Source: Glandiceps talaboti (lineage: Eukaryota; Hemichordata; Enteropneusta; Spengelidae). From it: 64,000 nucleotides of DNA. Of this stretch, positions 1 to 13,330 are shown piece after piece (positions within the stretch are counted from its first letter, which is position 1; the number at the start of each line of letters is the position of its first letter). The notes below the pieces were generated by a model. The model saw nothing but the letters and a program-made list of their open reading frames with translations. It searched no databases and was not told where the DNA came from. The position numbers and the translations under genes are program-made. Location of the stretch: positions 11,100,440-11,164,439 of the forward strand of contig NC_135571.1 in NCBI RefSeq assembly GCF_964340395.1, given 5' to 3'.

Positions 1-1447
1 ATGTCTTTATTTATCTCAATTTCCTTCCTTTATTGTTGCTTGTTTTTGATTTTGTTATTCTGGGGTGTGACGATGCTCACTTCCGGAACAACAGAATTGA
101 AAACAAACAATAAACAAAGAAAACAGAGGTAAATAAAGAAATGGCGCTGTATTCACCACATCAGATTTTAATCAGATTGACATTTACCCTGAAACGGAAT
201 GTTGCCGGACTTGACAAAAAGCTTACTAACATTACCACATTTTATCGTCTGCCTAAACAACTAAAATCTTACAAACATTGCTACATTTTATCGTCTGCAT
301 AAACAACTAAAATCTTAATAATAATATTGCTAAATTTTTTGTCAGGCTGGACAAAAATCTTACTAAAATTGAAATATTTGAACATCTGGTGAGACAAATT
401 CTTGACCAACACCGGTACTGATACATTTTCTTTACATTATCTACCTCGAGATGAACTACAATCTTTTTAAGAATTAAAATAAAATATAACAATTATATGG
501 ATCAAAGTGGTCACAGGAATGAGGGTTGGGAATTTTTAATTTATAAAACAATTTTATCATGGCTTCCTATATGAAAAGTCAATGTGAAACAACATATGCC
601 AAGTCCTTGTTTGTAACTAGATAAATTGCCAAAGACTGATAAATGTGTAAAATGTTTGTTATTGTAAGTATAATGACAAACTTGATTTACAAATTGTTTA
701 GCTTTTTGCAATGTATTGAGTTACAAGACACAGACTTAGTCAATGTTGTTTCACATTGATTTTCCAAGAAGTCACGATAAAATTGTTTTATAAATTAAAA
801 ATCCAAAATAAATACCCAATCCTTATCCATATGGCCACTTAAATAAAATGTAACAATTTTAAGGATTAAAATGTAACAACTGTAGCCAAGACAACAAAAT
901 GTAACAATGTCAGCAGACGACATTCCGTTTCAAGTTAGTTCGATTCTATAGTATTTCTTGTAAAGATATACAAATCCACTCATTCCTCAAAATTTACAGA
1001 GGAATGTCTCCCATCAAAACAAACCAAAATACTTCCCATCAAAACAAACCGCAATATTTTGACAATGAAATGAAATCTCCAAATGCCCACCCCTAGAGTT
1101 ACCATGGTTACAAATCTTTAACAAAACATAATAAAATGTATCTGTACGAGTAAACCACTTTCAAATTTTGAGAAAAGAAATAAAATCAGCCAAACTTTCA
1201 AATAACAGGAAAAGTGCACAGACTAAGGGGAAAGGCAAGACCATAAACTTAAAAAAAAATTAAACGATAGGAAAATAACAAAAAATCAATTTACTTTTCT
1301 TTACAAAATTTGAAATTTCTAGCGTGCACCTGTTGTAAGACAACATATTAAATTCTTATTTACAGAGTTCCAAAACGAGGGAATATTAAAATTTCACAAC
1401 TTTATCTAAACTATAGAAAATATTTCATTTTGTTATTTTTTTCTCTC
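1..1447. other. Wee1 3' flank, no gene seen
   Basis: AT-rich DNA downstream of wee1. Apart from the palindromic MITE at 504-842 and a two-unit, roughly 46-bp tandem repeat at about 225-320, no coding signal is visible. No single polyadenylation signal for wee1 could be chosen. Confidence 0.5.
504..842. mobile_element. Foldback MITE, TTAA family 1 (copy 1)
   Basis: The element is a near-complete palindrome: the left half reads back as the right half. It ends in AAAGTGGYCA / TGGCCACTTTAA-type termini. Related copies lie at 43041-43396 and 53294-53651, and left-end fragments lie near 36704-36790 and 47321-47410. There is no coding capacity. It may sit inside an older inverted repeat, because related GAAACGGAATGT blocks occur in opposite orientation near 193 and 925. 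Confidence 0.7.
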
Positions 1448-4400
1448 TCAGTACATTGTGAGGCTCATACTCCTGTTAATTTTCCTGCCTATGAGACGGG
1501 AACTTCTATCGGATACTCGTGGAAAAGTTGCTTTTTCATTTTGCTTCTGAGCTTCTTGAAGTTCTCTGTAATATGAATGTAAGTAAAGAAAATTATATCT
1601 TGAGATAAAGTTATGAAAAATGAGCAAATACAAGGTTATTAGTGAGGTTTTCTTTTGATAGTATTACTAGAAGATTCTGTACATATGAGAAATGTTGCAT
1701 GTATTGCAAATTAGCATATTTCAGTATATATTAGCACACTAACATAAATTAGCATATATCTGCATACATTAGCACACTAACATAAATTAGCATATATCTG
1801 CGTATATTAGTACTGATATAAAGAAGCTTTATCTGCATACATTGGCATATACATAAATTAGCATATATCTGCATACATTAGCACATCAATATAAATTAGC
1901 ATATATTTGCATATATTAGTACTGATATAACTGATAACACTGCTCAGTGCTGTAACCGTGGTAACTTGCCATACTGATATAAGTTAGCATATACCTGTAT
2001 ATATTAGCAGACATAAATTGGAACATATCTCCATGTATGCATAAATTAGCATATATCTGCATAATACATAAATTAACATATATATGCATACATACATAAA
2101 TTACCCTACCTCTGCATACATACACAAATTAGCATATATCTACATACACAAACAAAGTGGCATGCATCTGCACACCTCAGTATACTAGTTTCTACAAAAG
2201 AATATATTTAGTTATTGAGATAAACAGTACATACCTTGTAAGTATTGCATTCTGAAATTTGGCAGCATTCAGTTCTTTCCTGAGTTGAATGACAGATCTC
2301 TTTGCATGTGGACAGAGTAACGGATGTTGTGCTAACGTCAATGATGATGGCCTAGCACGGGGATCAGGATGTACCATACTACATAACAATCGGTTCATAT
2401 CCTCAGAACACTGCTGTAACCGTGGTAACTTGCCAGCTCGTATCCTATGCCACGTCTCGCCATTCATTGGTAACGGTGTTTTGCTTCCAGATGCTATAAT
2501 GGTAAGTGCTAGAGAGAAGATGTCCGCCTTTGCAAGATTGGAATAGTCCTGCACAGAAAGGAATCAAATTACAGTTACAAATCAATTTGGGTGAAGAAAA
2601 TCAGTCAAAATTAACAGTAGTCTCTCGTGTCCACAGACTACCAATTCTTGTCATGGGACTACCATAATTTGCAGCTGGTAGCCCACTCAGGCTACCACTG
2701 ATTATGTGATGATTTAAAGGATGGACGATTCACAGATATAAAAGTATTACAATTTTGAATAACACACATATTTCCAATAGAGGAAATCTGTTTTCAGTTC
2801 AGGAATAGAGGACTAGTGGTCACCATCCTTGGGCTATCAATTTCCGAAATAGATAGCCCACTAGGACTACAAAGAAAAAAAGTTAATTTCGAGCCCTGAA
2901 AGTGGAAGTGATTTAAAATGATTTGAAGAAAATGAAAGACTTCTATTCAATTAATGATGATTGCATATATCAAGTCCTCTTACAGTATTTTTTGCTAAGG
3001 TTGGAGAACCCAGTAACAGAAAGGGGTAAAAATGGCAGTGTTTCCTCATAGAGTCTACAGTCTATGGTAATTTTGTTTGGGAACCCAGGTAAAATAATAT
3101 GGGGACCTCAGTAGATTTTACCTACTTACCCCCTTAGCAAAAACTTTGTCTTATTGGAAAAAGGGCAAAAATTTAAATATTGTAATAATACAAATGAAAG
3201 TTTACAATTTCATGAAAATCTAATTATTTTTATTGTCAGAAACAGATATATCAGAATAATGCCATTTTCAAAATTTCATTTTTAGTGACCCTACCAAACT
3301 AGAAATTAATGAAAGGATCATTCTGATAGGCTTTGACTATGTTCAACAACCAATCACCAACAGTCTGACATTTTCACTGACCAATCTGTACATGTGTTTG
3401 AAAACTGTGCTAGTAGTCTTACCTCCTGAAGGATTTCATTGGACAAGAACCGGACATCTCCCTCTTCTACCCTGGGGTTGGCTATTGATGTCACATGACC
3501 TAAGTCACCTGTGTAACATGAAACATGTATTAATGTTGAGTTGTCAGTCACTATGTTTTCAATTAATTTCACTTTCACATACACTCATACATACACACAT
3601 ACATACATACATACATACATACACACACACATACATATGCACACAAATGCATACATACATACATACATACATACATACATACATACATACAAACAACATA
3701 CATACATACATACAACATACATACATACATACATACATACATACATACAACATACATACATACATACACACACACACATTCATAGATTTTATAGATTTAT
3801 CTTGGGACCTAGCAAGAGAAAAGTCCAGTACGGTACATGCATTACTACCAAGCTAGAGTGACTTTAGCATTTCAATTACGCGACAATGGTTTTTTTTACG
3901 TCTCACACAAGGGTCTCTGTTACAAATAACAAGATGACATGGGTTACCAGTGTAAGTAAACTCAATAAATATAATCAATTCTTACCAATTTTATAGATTG
4001 TCACATTTCTATCGGAACTTGAATAATCGTCTTCATCATCACAACTGTCACTTTGACAACCGTCGCTACCTGGTGACCTGTTTATTGCTTCTTTCCTATG
4101 TACAAAAATATTTCCTATGGAGAAAAATGAAATCGATTTTAATTCTTCATATTTTTAAATTGAATATAATACATATACACTATATGAAAAGTCACATTTG
4201 ACCATGTCTTTCCACCAGGGTTAAATCTTGAGCAGAGGATGTGTAAATGTGGTGAGTATGAGACAAAGTTCCTCCTTTGACTTAATTTACCCCTGGTAAT
4301 CTCTCACTTGGGGTTTGTAGACAGTCAAAAGTGGTACTGCGTCTCGTACTACCCCTGGACATAGATGGTGGTTAGGTGGATCACAGGTAGTTAAGGGTTG

Positions 4401-7400
4401 GGTAAAGGTGGGTAAATTTGACTTTTCGTGTAGTGATAGGTATCTTAGAGCAGCTGTGTACTGCTTTTTTGTTTACTTAGTTCACTTTGTTGTTTCTTAG
4501 TAACCCAACCTTTCTACCAGGACATATTCCCATTAACAAGCACACATTGTCTTCCCAGTGGGAGAACTTTCTCGTTTACAAGTCCATTTGATTGGCTAAC
4601 TCACCTGGTTTGATATCCATATGGACCAATCCCTGTGAGTGTATATACCGTAGTCCTTGTATAATCTGTGCTAATATTTGTTTGAGTTCTGCTTCTGATA
4701 ACACTTTACCACTCCGCCTCTGGTCTGAGATCACATCAGCAAGACTACCAGCTGTTAGAAAACATACACATTTGTAACATTATCACACCAAAAACATCTA
4801 ATAGCCATACACCAAATGTTTTATTTTCTTAATAAACTTGAATTGATAGTGTTGATATTCATTTACATATTTCTGAAATATTGATGCCACCAGAAAAAAA
4901 AACACAGAAAACATGTGTAGAACAAATCTGTGAATTAAAGGCCTGAGTTTCAATCCAAGGTTCTCACATTAGTGTTATCTTATCAGCGAATCCTTAAGGC
5001 GAAGCCATACATAGAAATATTTTAGATTTGGTCCAATTTTTGCATAGCTTTGCCAGACAACTGTTTTTGACACACACATTTTAATAATCTGAATTGGTTA
5101 AATATGTCATATTCCAGATATCTGTACATTCTACATTTAAAATAGTAAGATCATTATTTCTTGCTGCATATTGTCTAAGTGAAATAAACCATTTCAATGT
5201 ACTGCAACTAAATGCAATATTTGTCTGTATGGTGAAACGTTAGTTCATTTCATTTTATATACTAAATGTAGCAAGAAACTGTATTCGTTCAATCTTGCTA
5301 TCTTAAAGTATAGCTGTGCAGTTCTGTATTGTGTGGTTGTATCAAACATTCAGTGAACACTAACATGAAATGTGCTGTTAAATGGTGACCAGACTTACCA
5401 TTACAGCCAGTGAACACTAACATGAAATGTGCTGTTAAATGGTGACCAGACTTACCATTACAATATTCATTCTGAATCAACATATGATCATCTTCAGCCC
5501 AAGCTGAGTAATACCTGACTACATGTACATGTGTTCCTAACACTGCATGGGCATACACTTCATTCATAGCCATTTTTCTGTAAAAGATACAAATAAATAC
5601 TTGTAAATTGACACAAAATAAACTCAAAATGTGAAGGTTGGGGGGGGGGGGGGGTTTGCAATCCATTGCAGCCTCTATAAGTACATAGGATTAAAGTATT
5701 ATCATTGCAACCTCTATCCTACCAGGTCCCCAATTATATAGCTACAATTGCTAACCATTCAACCATCATGACTCCACAACCAGCAATGTACAGATAACAA
5801 GTCAGCCATCATGACTACACAACCAGCAATGTGCAGATAACAAGTCAGCCATCATGACTACACAACCAGCAATGTGCAGATTACAAACAATGTACAGTAC
5901 ATATTACAAGTCAGCCACTCTAAATTTAACCATTCAACCATCATGACTCCACAACCAGCAATGTACAGATTACAAGCCAGTCACTCTAACCATTCAACCA
6001 TCATGACTCCACAACCAGCAATGCACAGATTACAAGCCAGTCACTCTAACCACTCAACCATCATGACTCATCAAAGAATGTAGAGAATAAAGGAAGTACT
6101 TACTCATCAACTGATCCAGCTATTGGCTTCTTGGATTTCTTGATAGCGTAGTAACAGCCATCTAGTCGATTAATACATTTGTAGACAGAACCAAACTCTC
6201 CAGATCCGATCTTACATATTTCAACAAACTCTTCGTTATACCTGGATATGTTGTTTTCTCTAAGTGCTACTTTCTGTGGATCAAATAAAATAAAGGGAAG
6301 CTCAGTATCAAGCTGGTAATCAGAGTTCAAAAGACGAAAAACATCAGAGCTAAATATTCATTCATTCCAAAAGTATTTTCTGATTGAAGTGTCTGGAATG
6401 ACTATTAATGTTGTTGTTTCATTTTTCAGTGTGTCTGCCTTTAAATTTGTTACTATCTGTTGATATTTTGGACTTTATTTACTATATTCCTTTTTAATGT
6501 GTTTAAATTATTTTCCTGCCTACTTTTATTCTCTACTGACGTACAAAGATCTACCTATCTTGTCACAATGTATGGATGTATTCGTATAGCATTGCTATGT
6601 TTAAGTAAATCTGATGTGATTGCAAATACAAAAATTTACAGAAAGTTTCCACTCATTTACCAAAGTTTCCCGCCAGTGTTTTTAACTTTAAGGGTGTTAA
6701 AAAGAGGTGAATGCTTTCCAGCCATTTAGGAGAGTTCTCTATTAATGTTTATTATAAAGGCGTTAAAAGTGGTAACATCTACCAGTTTTCCAGCATTTAC
6801 CAGCGTTCCCTATTAATGTTTTGTTAAGGGTGTTAAAAGTGGCAAAAGCTACCACACTCAATTTCACAAAAGTGCTGTTTAAATGTTGTGTTCAAATGTC
6901 ATTCTGTTATTGATTCAAGAAAAAAGAACTGAAATTTTTTGTTTTTTGTGTGAAATTTGTTAAAACTGCAATAATATATAAAGTAGTCTACCACATACAA
7001 AGATAAACCTGGTAAAAAACAGAATTTTTTCCATGTCCCTGACAAGTAATCACATACAGGCTAAAAACTAGTAAAAACAGTTAAAAACACAAAACCAACG
7101 AAAAAATCTAAAAACTCAATTTCTTTGTCCCTACCAGCATACTGTCCTACAAACGCCAAAACAAATCACTTTAGAGACAAAAACTATGGAAATGTGGTCT
7201 AGTGAACAATATTGAGACAAAAGTAACAATGGGATGCTGTACTGGTTAAATCCTGGTTGCAGCTGGGTCTAGTAAAGTTAATGACTGTATTGTGTTAGAG
7301 GGGGCATGCCATCACAGTGTGTTGGAATTCAACAAAGACTCTTAAAAATCATCACAACAGGATTGGAAACCCTTGGGGGAATACATGGTAAATCCTCAAA

Positions 7401-10400
7401 TTGAGGTTGCACGTGTCACAAACAAAACATAATGAGTTTGTGAAGAATATGCCAACATATTTAACACAATAATGACATCAATCCAACGCTAGATAGACGC
7501 ATTGTTGTTTTGTCTTACAGGAAGCGTCAGTAACTAAAAAATGACCATTGAAGTTATCAATTTAAATACACTGATACACATGTCAAAAAACTAAACATTT
7601 AGCCATTGATCGGAAGGACAACAGAATAGCCTGATCAGATGTGGGACCACTGTTTTCGTCAATTTTCTACCAAACTCTCTTTAGTGATCAAATGTTTACA
7701 AAGTGAACCACAAAACTGAGCTAGCCTTGCTCATATCTCTGAGCTTTGTAAAATTCTTTATTGAATATAATATTTTTTTTAGTGTTTTTAAGTCATTTCT
7801 CATTCTTTTATATGTTCTGAGCGATTGTAAAAGTGAGGTGAATGCATTATAGTTTTTGGGAAATGACTAATACTGAGACAATTTAAGAAAAAAAAGTTGA
7901 GCACCTTTCCCTTTACAAAACTAAAACTGAATGACAAACTTTGACAATAACAAGACTAGAAATAATTTCATCATCATCATCATTATGATACAGGTTGACT
8001 TCTGTTACACATCATTTTAATTTTCAAAACTTCTAACTTCTAAAACAAAAAATTATTTTAGTTGTTAACGTATGGTTCAACAATGGAGAAGTTAAAGAAG
8101 ACTGACTGATTTATGTAGTATACTGGATATCCATGGTAGTTTTATTATTAAAGTTGAAATTTTCCCCGATTCTTTCCCTTCGTAATCCTTATTTTAAGTT
8201 TAAAAAACTTGTTGCAGTCATTTATATAAGTAAAGACTGTGTTTCAAAAATTGAATTTTTTTTTTGTAATTCAGTTTTTTGTTTTTTTCATTTCATATGA
8301 ATTCATCTGAAATTACTACTATGTGTCCAAGTATGTGGACAAATACATCCATGGTTCAAGTTAGGAGTTTTTTTAAAATCGAAATGTGTCACCAAAACAA
8401 ATCGCGTATTCTACATTCTGATTGGCTGAAATCTAAATAGCGCATAACATATTCATGTTTTTGTTGTAATTCGGTTACATGTTTGTGGTTTTTCTTTTGT
8501 GCTTACTTTGTGTGAATTTACTGTTATATGTCCGAAATAAGTCTTTTAAAATTGAATCTTGTCTCCAAAACAAATCTAGTATTCTGCATTCTGATTGGCT
8601 GAAATCTAAACAAGGCATATACTCATCTCCTGTGTATAGGCATTTATTGATAGTTAACAAATAGGTGATAATTAAGTCTGTCTGAATTGTTCCATGTGAA
8701 AGATATGAATAAAAACAAAAGGTGATTTCATGTCCATTCACTGAGGGCACACTTCAGGGATTTCTCATTGTGTAATCTCACAACAATGTGAGATTTACTT
8801 TATTGTTTTGTGTTTGAAAACCCAGCTCATGTTTGAGACACTGAACTGGTCTTGTTATTTTCCAATGTCTTTGTTTTATTCACTATAACTGTGACTGAAA
8901 AATGAACAGTTTTTTTATCCTTCTTCCAAAAAGTAAATTAGTGTATTCTGGGTTGGTTTCAAAATATCTTTTGAGACAAATCATCGCTGAGATGCTGTGG
9001 TAGGGTCAGTAGATGTTGGCCTAGGCAGCACAGCCAGTTGGTAGGGCATCTGCCAAACGTTCAAAAGGCTACATGATTGTTGAGTCATCAAATGGGAAAG
9101 TTACTCCACGAAATAAAAGCATGTTCACAAACTAGATATTCTGGAGAGTCACTCCATCATTTGACATCTATATTACTTACATGCGATTTCAGAGAAACAC
9201 CAGTTTGAACTTCTATATCATTTGGGGATTTCGAGACCATAATAATTACCAAGAAAATAATGTTTATTAACCTTCCACCAAAAAAAATGATTTGCTTCAC
9301 TTAAGTTCTATCTCATCAAACATTGGAGAGAGATTATTTTATTTTCTTCAATCTCACAAGCCAGAGTTATTATTTCTAAAAATTACCTGTGGGAGACTTG
9401 ATTAGAACAATGCCGTAAAACAGGCAGTGGTTTGCAGCAATGGCTTTCTTACGATAAAATACATATAAAAGATTTACCAAAGAATTTTACAAGAAAAACC
9501 AAACAAACCAAGGTTTTACCAAATTACAGGAAACCCTACTGTTACAAAAAAAAACACCAACTTTTTTTCTAATTCAATAAACTACTGACCCTCAACTTTT
9601 TAGGTACTCGAAAGTTTTTCCTTTTCTTTTGTGAGATCACATGTAAATGTCAAAGTTAACATTTACAAAAAAATCTTCTGTCTGGTCACAAGAAAAGACA
9701 CATTTTCTGAAAAGTGACCCTCTCTTTAGACGTAATTCACACATTATTTCTCAAAGACACTATAACAAGAGACAATATTATACATAAATTTGAATAAAAA
9801 CAATACTAATTATCACCTACTTAGCATCAGCATAATCCTGACCTGGGAAAATGCATTTATTCAACAACCAAACTTAATTGCAACCAACCCCCATGCAACC
9901 ATTATTAAAGGTCCTGTCGCAAATGTCAACTGTCATTTTCACAAAAATCAACCTTGCAAAATCTTAACATTGGATCAAGTTACAAACTTTCTGCCTATTT
10001 GGCCATAGACACTCCATCAACAGGACCTGTTGGTGGAAGAACTGAAAACATTGGAGACCTTGAACATGGAGTACACCCCAAACATAGACCCTGGGAAATG
10101 CTGTGTACACTGCAAACAAAGAGCTTAAGTGACAACAAATGCTTTCCACTTGAGTACAAAAATTGTATCAGAGCATGGTACTATGGTAGAGGGAATAACT
10201 ACTACTCTGTCTACATGTATTGCCATAATGGGAATAAGTGTTTTGCTTGACAGACAAACCCAGCCTCAGGAAATAACTATGTCTTACGGTGTGGTGGTGT
10301 AATGAATGAATGAATGAATGAAGATGAGAACATGAAAGTACCATGGGCCATAACCAGTGTGCCCTCTAATGATAGCCAAATGTTGTTGTTAGTCAAAATG

Positions 10401-13003
10401 AGAATAACTGCAATTTCCTGCAAGTCACCATATAGTCAGAGATAGGGGAACACCAAATTTTGGTGCATCACTAGAAATTGTGTATCAATGGTGGTCAATT
10501 AGAGTTCTGGTTCATCCTAAATGTCTACACCACTTCCCAGTTGTTTGAAAACATTCCAAATTCTATTTATGTTTGTGATTACACTGTGGAATGTTTGTTT
10601 TTTATTAAAGCTTTCTTTGTTTACACCTTTATCTATTTTTCTTACCTTTGAAGGATTGCCAAGGAAGAAACCATCAAACTCTTCGTCTTCACTGTCACTG
10701 TCTAAAACAGTCCTGAAAACATACAAAACAAAACGAGTTTAAAATAAGCAACAAGAATATGAGAACACATCTAAGGTAAATGTTGATAAGAGTTGATATT
10801 CCACAAAAGACTAGTCACTATGTGTACTATGATATCTCTCCACAAGAGAGAGAGAGAGAGCGAGATCATACATCATACATGTGTAGTTAATTAATAGACT
10901 ACAGACTAACAGAACACTAGAAATGGAATATGTATGAATTGAAGCCGAGAACTATCGAAACTTGGTCATTTTTGCTAATGACGTATTTGTGCTGGAAAAC
11001 AAATAAGTGGTGACTAAAATACCTTCTTGTACATGAACACAATATACCAGTCTAGTAATTCACAAAAATTAGTCTTTGAGAACTAGCAGACGACTGTAAA
11101 ATCACAAAATTTTCCAGAAGCTAAAATATCTACATTGACAATATTTCCTATTTCCTTTTTTTTTTTGGGGGGGGGGGGGGACTGACATGCATGTAGAGTA
11201 AAATGTACTAATAATTTAGAATGGCCAGTGACAATTTTTCCTATATACCATCAGAGCCAGAGACAGGAAACATACATGATTTCAATCAAATAATATCCCA
11301 TGTATATATCCATGATCAATTTCTGATGAAATAGTAATATATTATTAGAATCCAAATTTTTCAAAGACATTCGAAGACAAGTTTTACCCTCAGAAAGACT
11401 ACATTAACACAAATTTAAAGAACAGAAAGATGAAATATAGTCTGCGTATACTGTAATGTGATATTATTAGGTAACACTGACAGTGATCCATGAAGCTGGT
11501 AAGTGTGGAAGAATTTATGTTAATGTATCTTACAATTTATATGCAAAATGTTGAATTTCATCATCATAAAACATGATATAAAGTTTACCCAAGCATAGAT
11601 CTATTAATTCATGGTGGTATATCTTTAATTTGTCTAGCAAACTTGTTATTTACTAGTAATATGTTAATGGTGCAATATTTTCTATGATGTTGTGATGTAC
11701 CCAACAATAAATAAAAACTCAAGTGATTTCATTTCTAAATTCTTGAAACATACTTCTTGGACATTTATGGAAACGATTTCTTATTTAGACCACAGGCACT
11801 CGAATCATGATTTGGGGGAAAAATGTACAGTGAATGTTATTATTCACTATACATTTAAAAAAAATCATACATTGATTCGAGTGTCTGTGATTTAGACCAT
11901 GAAGGCAACAGGAATTCCATGGTTAGACAAACTTCAAATATAATTTTGGGTAACATTGTGAGTTGTGACCTAAATTCTACCTGTAAGTACAACCTATAAA
12001 CACTGACCCAGACTTTAGCACTTATCTAACTGTAATCTGTGATCAGTTACCCATTTAAATCTGATCTCCAAATAATTCAACTTGTGTGATTCATACTAAA
12101 AGATGGATTGTGGGGCCACGTCTACATGTATATTGTGTGGAAATAACAAATTTGTCATTTCATAAACATTTATGACTCACCTAAGCTTCATTTCCTGCAC
12201 ATACCGTTACATATATCTCACCTTTGAAATCGGAGACAAGTCATGACTCATCAACATGCCCATTTTTGGCAGTTGTTCACAAACTCGACCTGACCTTCAC
12301 ACCCTAGATGTCGACTTTAAATTCGTTATCCTGGATTCATGAAAATAGGTACGCCAAATTGATTAATTAATTAAAATCACAAATTACTATACCTTAAATC
12401 AGCTCTGGTTCTCTTTTTGGAAACATTTCCCAGTGCATCGGGTGTAAATGGGTTGACATTTGCAGTGTGTTTCTTTTGGACCCTCGGAGCAGTGAGTGGT
12501 CGTCGCTTCTCAGAGTCTCTGTTTGCTCCAGAAAATAATGCACCTATGAGATTCCGTTTGGTTTCTGGTGTACCTTTACTCGTTGTAGCTCGTTTCAATA
12601 AAGTGTTCGGAGTATGTGGAGTATCGTAAAGTCTGAGATTTCTCATCCGTTTGTGAGGGATGGGTGTGTCGGGAACTGCTGTCGGACGTTTGAACTCGAA
12701 GTCTGAATCTGGCGACGGTGATGATGTTTTTCTTGCAATATCCATCGGTGATGCATTTCTTGAACAATTGTAAGGTCGGTTGGTGATTGGACTTGCTGGA
12801 GGACTGGCAAAATCTGGGTCCCATAAATGCGACGTATCATCCCGGTTGTTGTTGAGTAGAACGTGTACAGGGCTGACGAAAGGACCGTCTGGGACATCTT
12901 CTTCTCCGGATGAGTCGAACGTGTCTCGGAAATCTAACCTCTGGACCGGCGATCGACCACATCTTGTCGCTAAGCCAAACTTGCATGGGGATGGGGACGC
13001 CAT
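1448..13003 (-). CDS. wee1: Wee1-like protein kinase (complete, 9 exons)
   Basis: Nuclear tyrosine kinase that inhibits CDK1 by phosphorylating its ATP-loop tyrosine and so delays mitosis. Exons: 13003-12393, 10712-10646, 6312-6104, 5577-5456, 4751-4605, 4114-3986, 3508-3423, 2548-2235, 1565-1448. Phases all join to give 600 residues (human WEE1 is 646). The first 226 residues are an SP/TP-rich regulatory region. The kinase domain spans about 255-535: glycine loop GSGEFG (262-267), Lys284, HMDIKP with Asp382, and DLG (430-432) in place of DFG, as in WEE1. The tail [19 protein letters not shown] matches the WEE1 C-terminus, and no membrane segment is seen, which argues against PKMYT1. The start is the ATG at 13003; the codon before it is GTG. 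The exon 3 acceptor (6312) is the least certain join. Exon 4 has a duplicated donor (see separate entry). Confidence 0.95.
1690..2150. repeat. AT-rich minisatellite in the last wee1 intron
   Basis: Degenerate tandem units built on CATAAATTAGCATATATCTG recur about every 20-45 bp between wee1 exons 8 and 9. The short open frames here come from the repeat. Confidence 0.75.
2989..3143. mobile_element. Short TIR element (TTTTTGCTAAGG termini), copy 1
   Basis: Inverted ends TTTTTGCTAAGG and CCTTAGCAAAAA enclose about 155 bp in wee1 intron 7. A longer relative sharing its interior occurs at 58322-58648. Non-coding. Confidence 0.55.
3575..3780. repeat. (ACAT)n microsatellite in wee1 intron 6
   Basis: Nearly pure ACAT/ACAC tetranucleotide array. 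Open frames on both strands here are repeat translations of alternating Cys/Met/Tyr/Val or His/Thr/Ile/Tyr. Confidence 0.95.
5351..5464. repeat. 57-bp tandem duplication containing the wee1 exon 4 splice donor
   Basis: Two nearly identical 57-bp units (5351-5407 and 5408-5464) cover the last bases of exon 4 and its donor (TGTAATG|GTAAGT on the minus strand). The downstream donor copy is 57 nt away, and the extension has no stop in the wee1 frame, so both donors are usable in principle. Confidence 0.85.
5641..5715 (-). mobile_element. Fragment of LINE/SINE 3' region, with a G-run
   Basis: After a run of about 14 G, the reverse complement of 5655-5715 (CTTTAATCCTATG ... GGCTGCAATGGATTG) matches part of the retroelement tail at 21672-21710. 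It is a short truncated relative in wee1 intron 3. Confidence 0.45.
5758..6075. repeat. Minisatellite in wee1 intron 3
   Basis: Units of about 46-60 bp carrying CATCATGACTNCACAACCAG recur six times between exons 3 and 4. Non-coding. Confidence 0.85.
6625..6855. repeat. 67-70-bp tandem repeat, about 3 copies, in wee1 intron 2
   Basis: Blocks marked by GTTAAAAgtGG and CTATTAATGTTT recur at about 6695, 6762 and 6832. The 89-residue open frame over the left part shows no domain signal. Confidence 0.6.
6870..10510. other. Large wee1 intron 2, no gene seen
   Basis: This intronic stretch shows only repeat-like signals. A direct repeat pair of about 67 bp (8371-8437 and 8545-8610) contains CATTCTGATTGGCTGAAATC. 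At about 9015-9080, GTTGGTAGGGCATCTG resembles a degenerate tRNA-like A-box of a SINE. A short (AATG)n lies near 10300. No coding exon or RNA gene could be supported. Confidence 0.45.
10955..11130 (-). mobile_element. Dispersed repeat family 3 (single copy, inverted)
   Basis: The reverse complement contains the AGACTGGTACATTGTGTTCA-like monomer that is tandemly amplified at 24.07-24.83 kb, plus shared flanks (TCTCAAAGACTAATTTTT). A second single copy lies at 16090-16250. It lies in wee1 intron 1. A G-run follows at 11167-11180. Confidence 0.6.
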
Positions 13004-13099
13004 CACGTGTCGTCTTCAAGAAAAATTCGATCCCGTTTTCGGCAAGTTTCGGTGTAGAAACGGTAAAAAGTTGGTGTTGTGAATGTTGCGTTCACACCT

Positions 13100-13330
13100 G
13101 ATCACGCATTAAAATTAGAAAATTGGCGCGTCGGTTAAACACGTGACACAGTTGACCAATCATAGAATAGTATAGTAATTTTAAACAGTCGCTGCATGTC
13201 ACATGCTCGATGAATGGGCAGCAATTATGCAAATTACTTCGAAAGGCGTCCTTGGCGCCTGCATAAACAAAAGCAAGACGCTACATTTCACGCTGTTGTT
13301 TACTGGTTGTTTACACCTGATTCCGTCGTG
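13100..13330 (-). promoter_or_regulatory. Putative wee1 promoter with E2F, CCAAT, E-box and octamer motifs
   Basis: Immediately upstream of the wee1 start lie TTGGCGCG (13123-13130) and TTGGCGCC (13252-13259), both E2F-like; a CCAAT box (13156-13160); a CACGTG E-box (13140-13145); and an octamer ATGCAAAT (13227-13234). E2F, NF-Y and octamer sites are typical of cell-cycle-regulated promoters. The motifs are seen directly; their use is inferred. The transcription start is not visible. Confidence 0.45.

Noticed and set aside
5874-6083. 69-codon plus-strand frame
   Set aside because: It is the translation of the CATCATGACT minisatellite inside a wee1 intron.
13004-13006. Upstream start for wee1
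   Set aside because: The codon is GTG directly before the ATG at 13003, so it is not a likely start in an animal gene.
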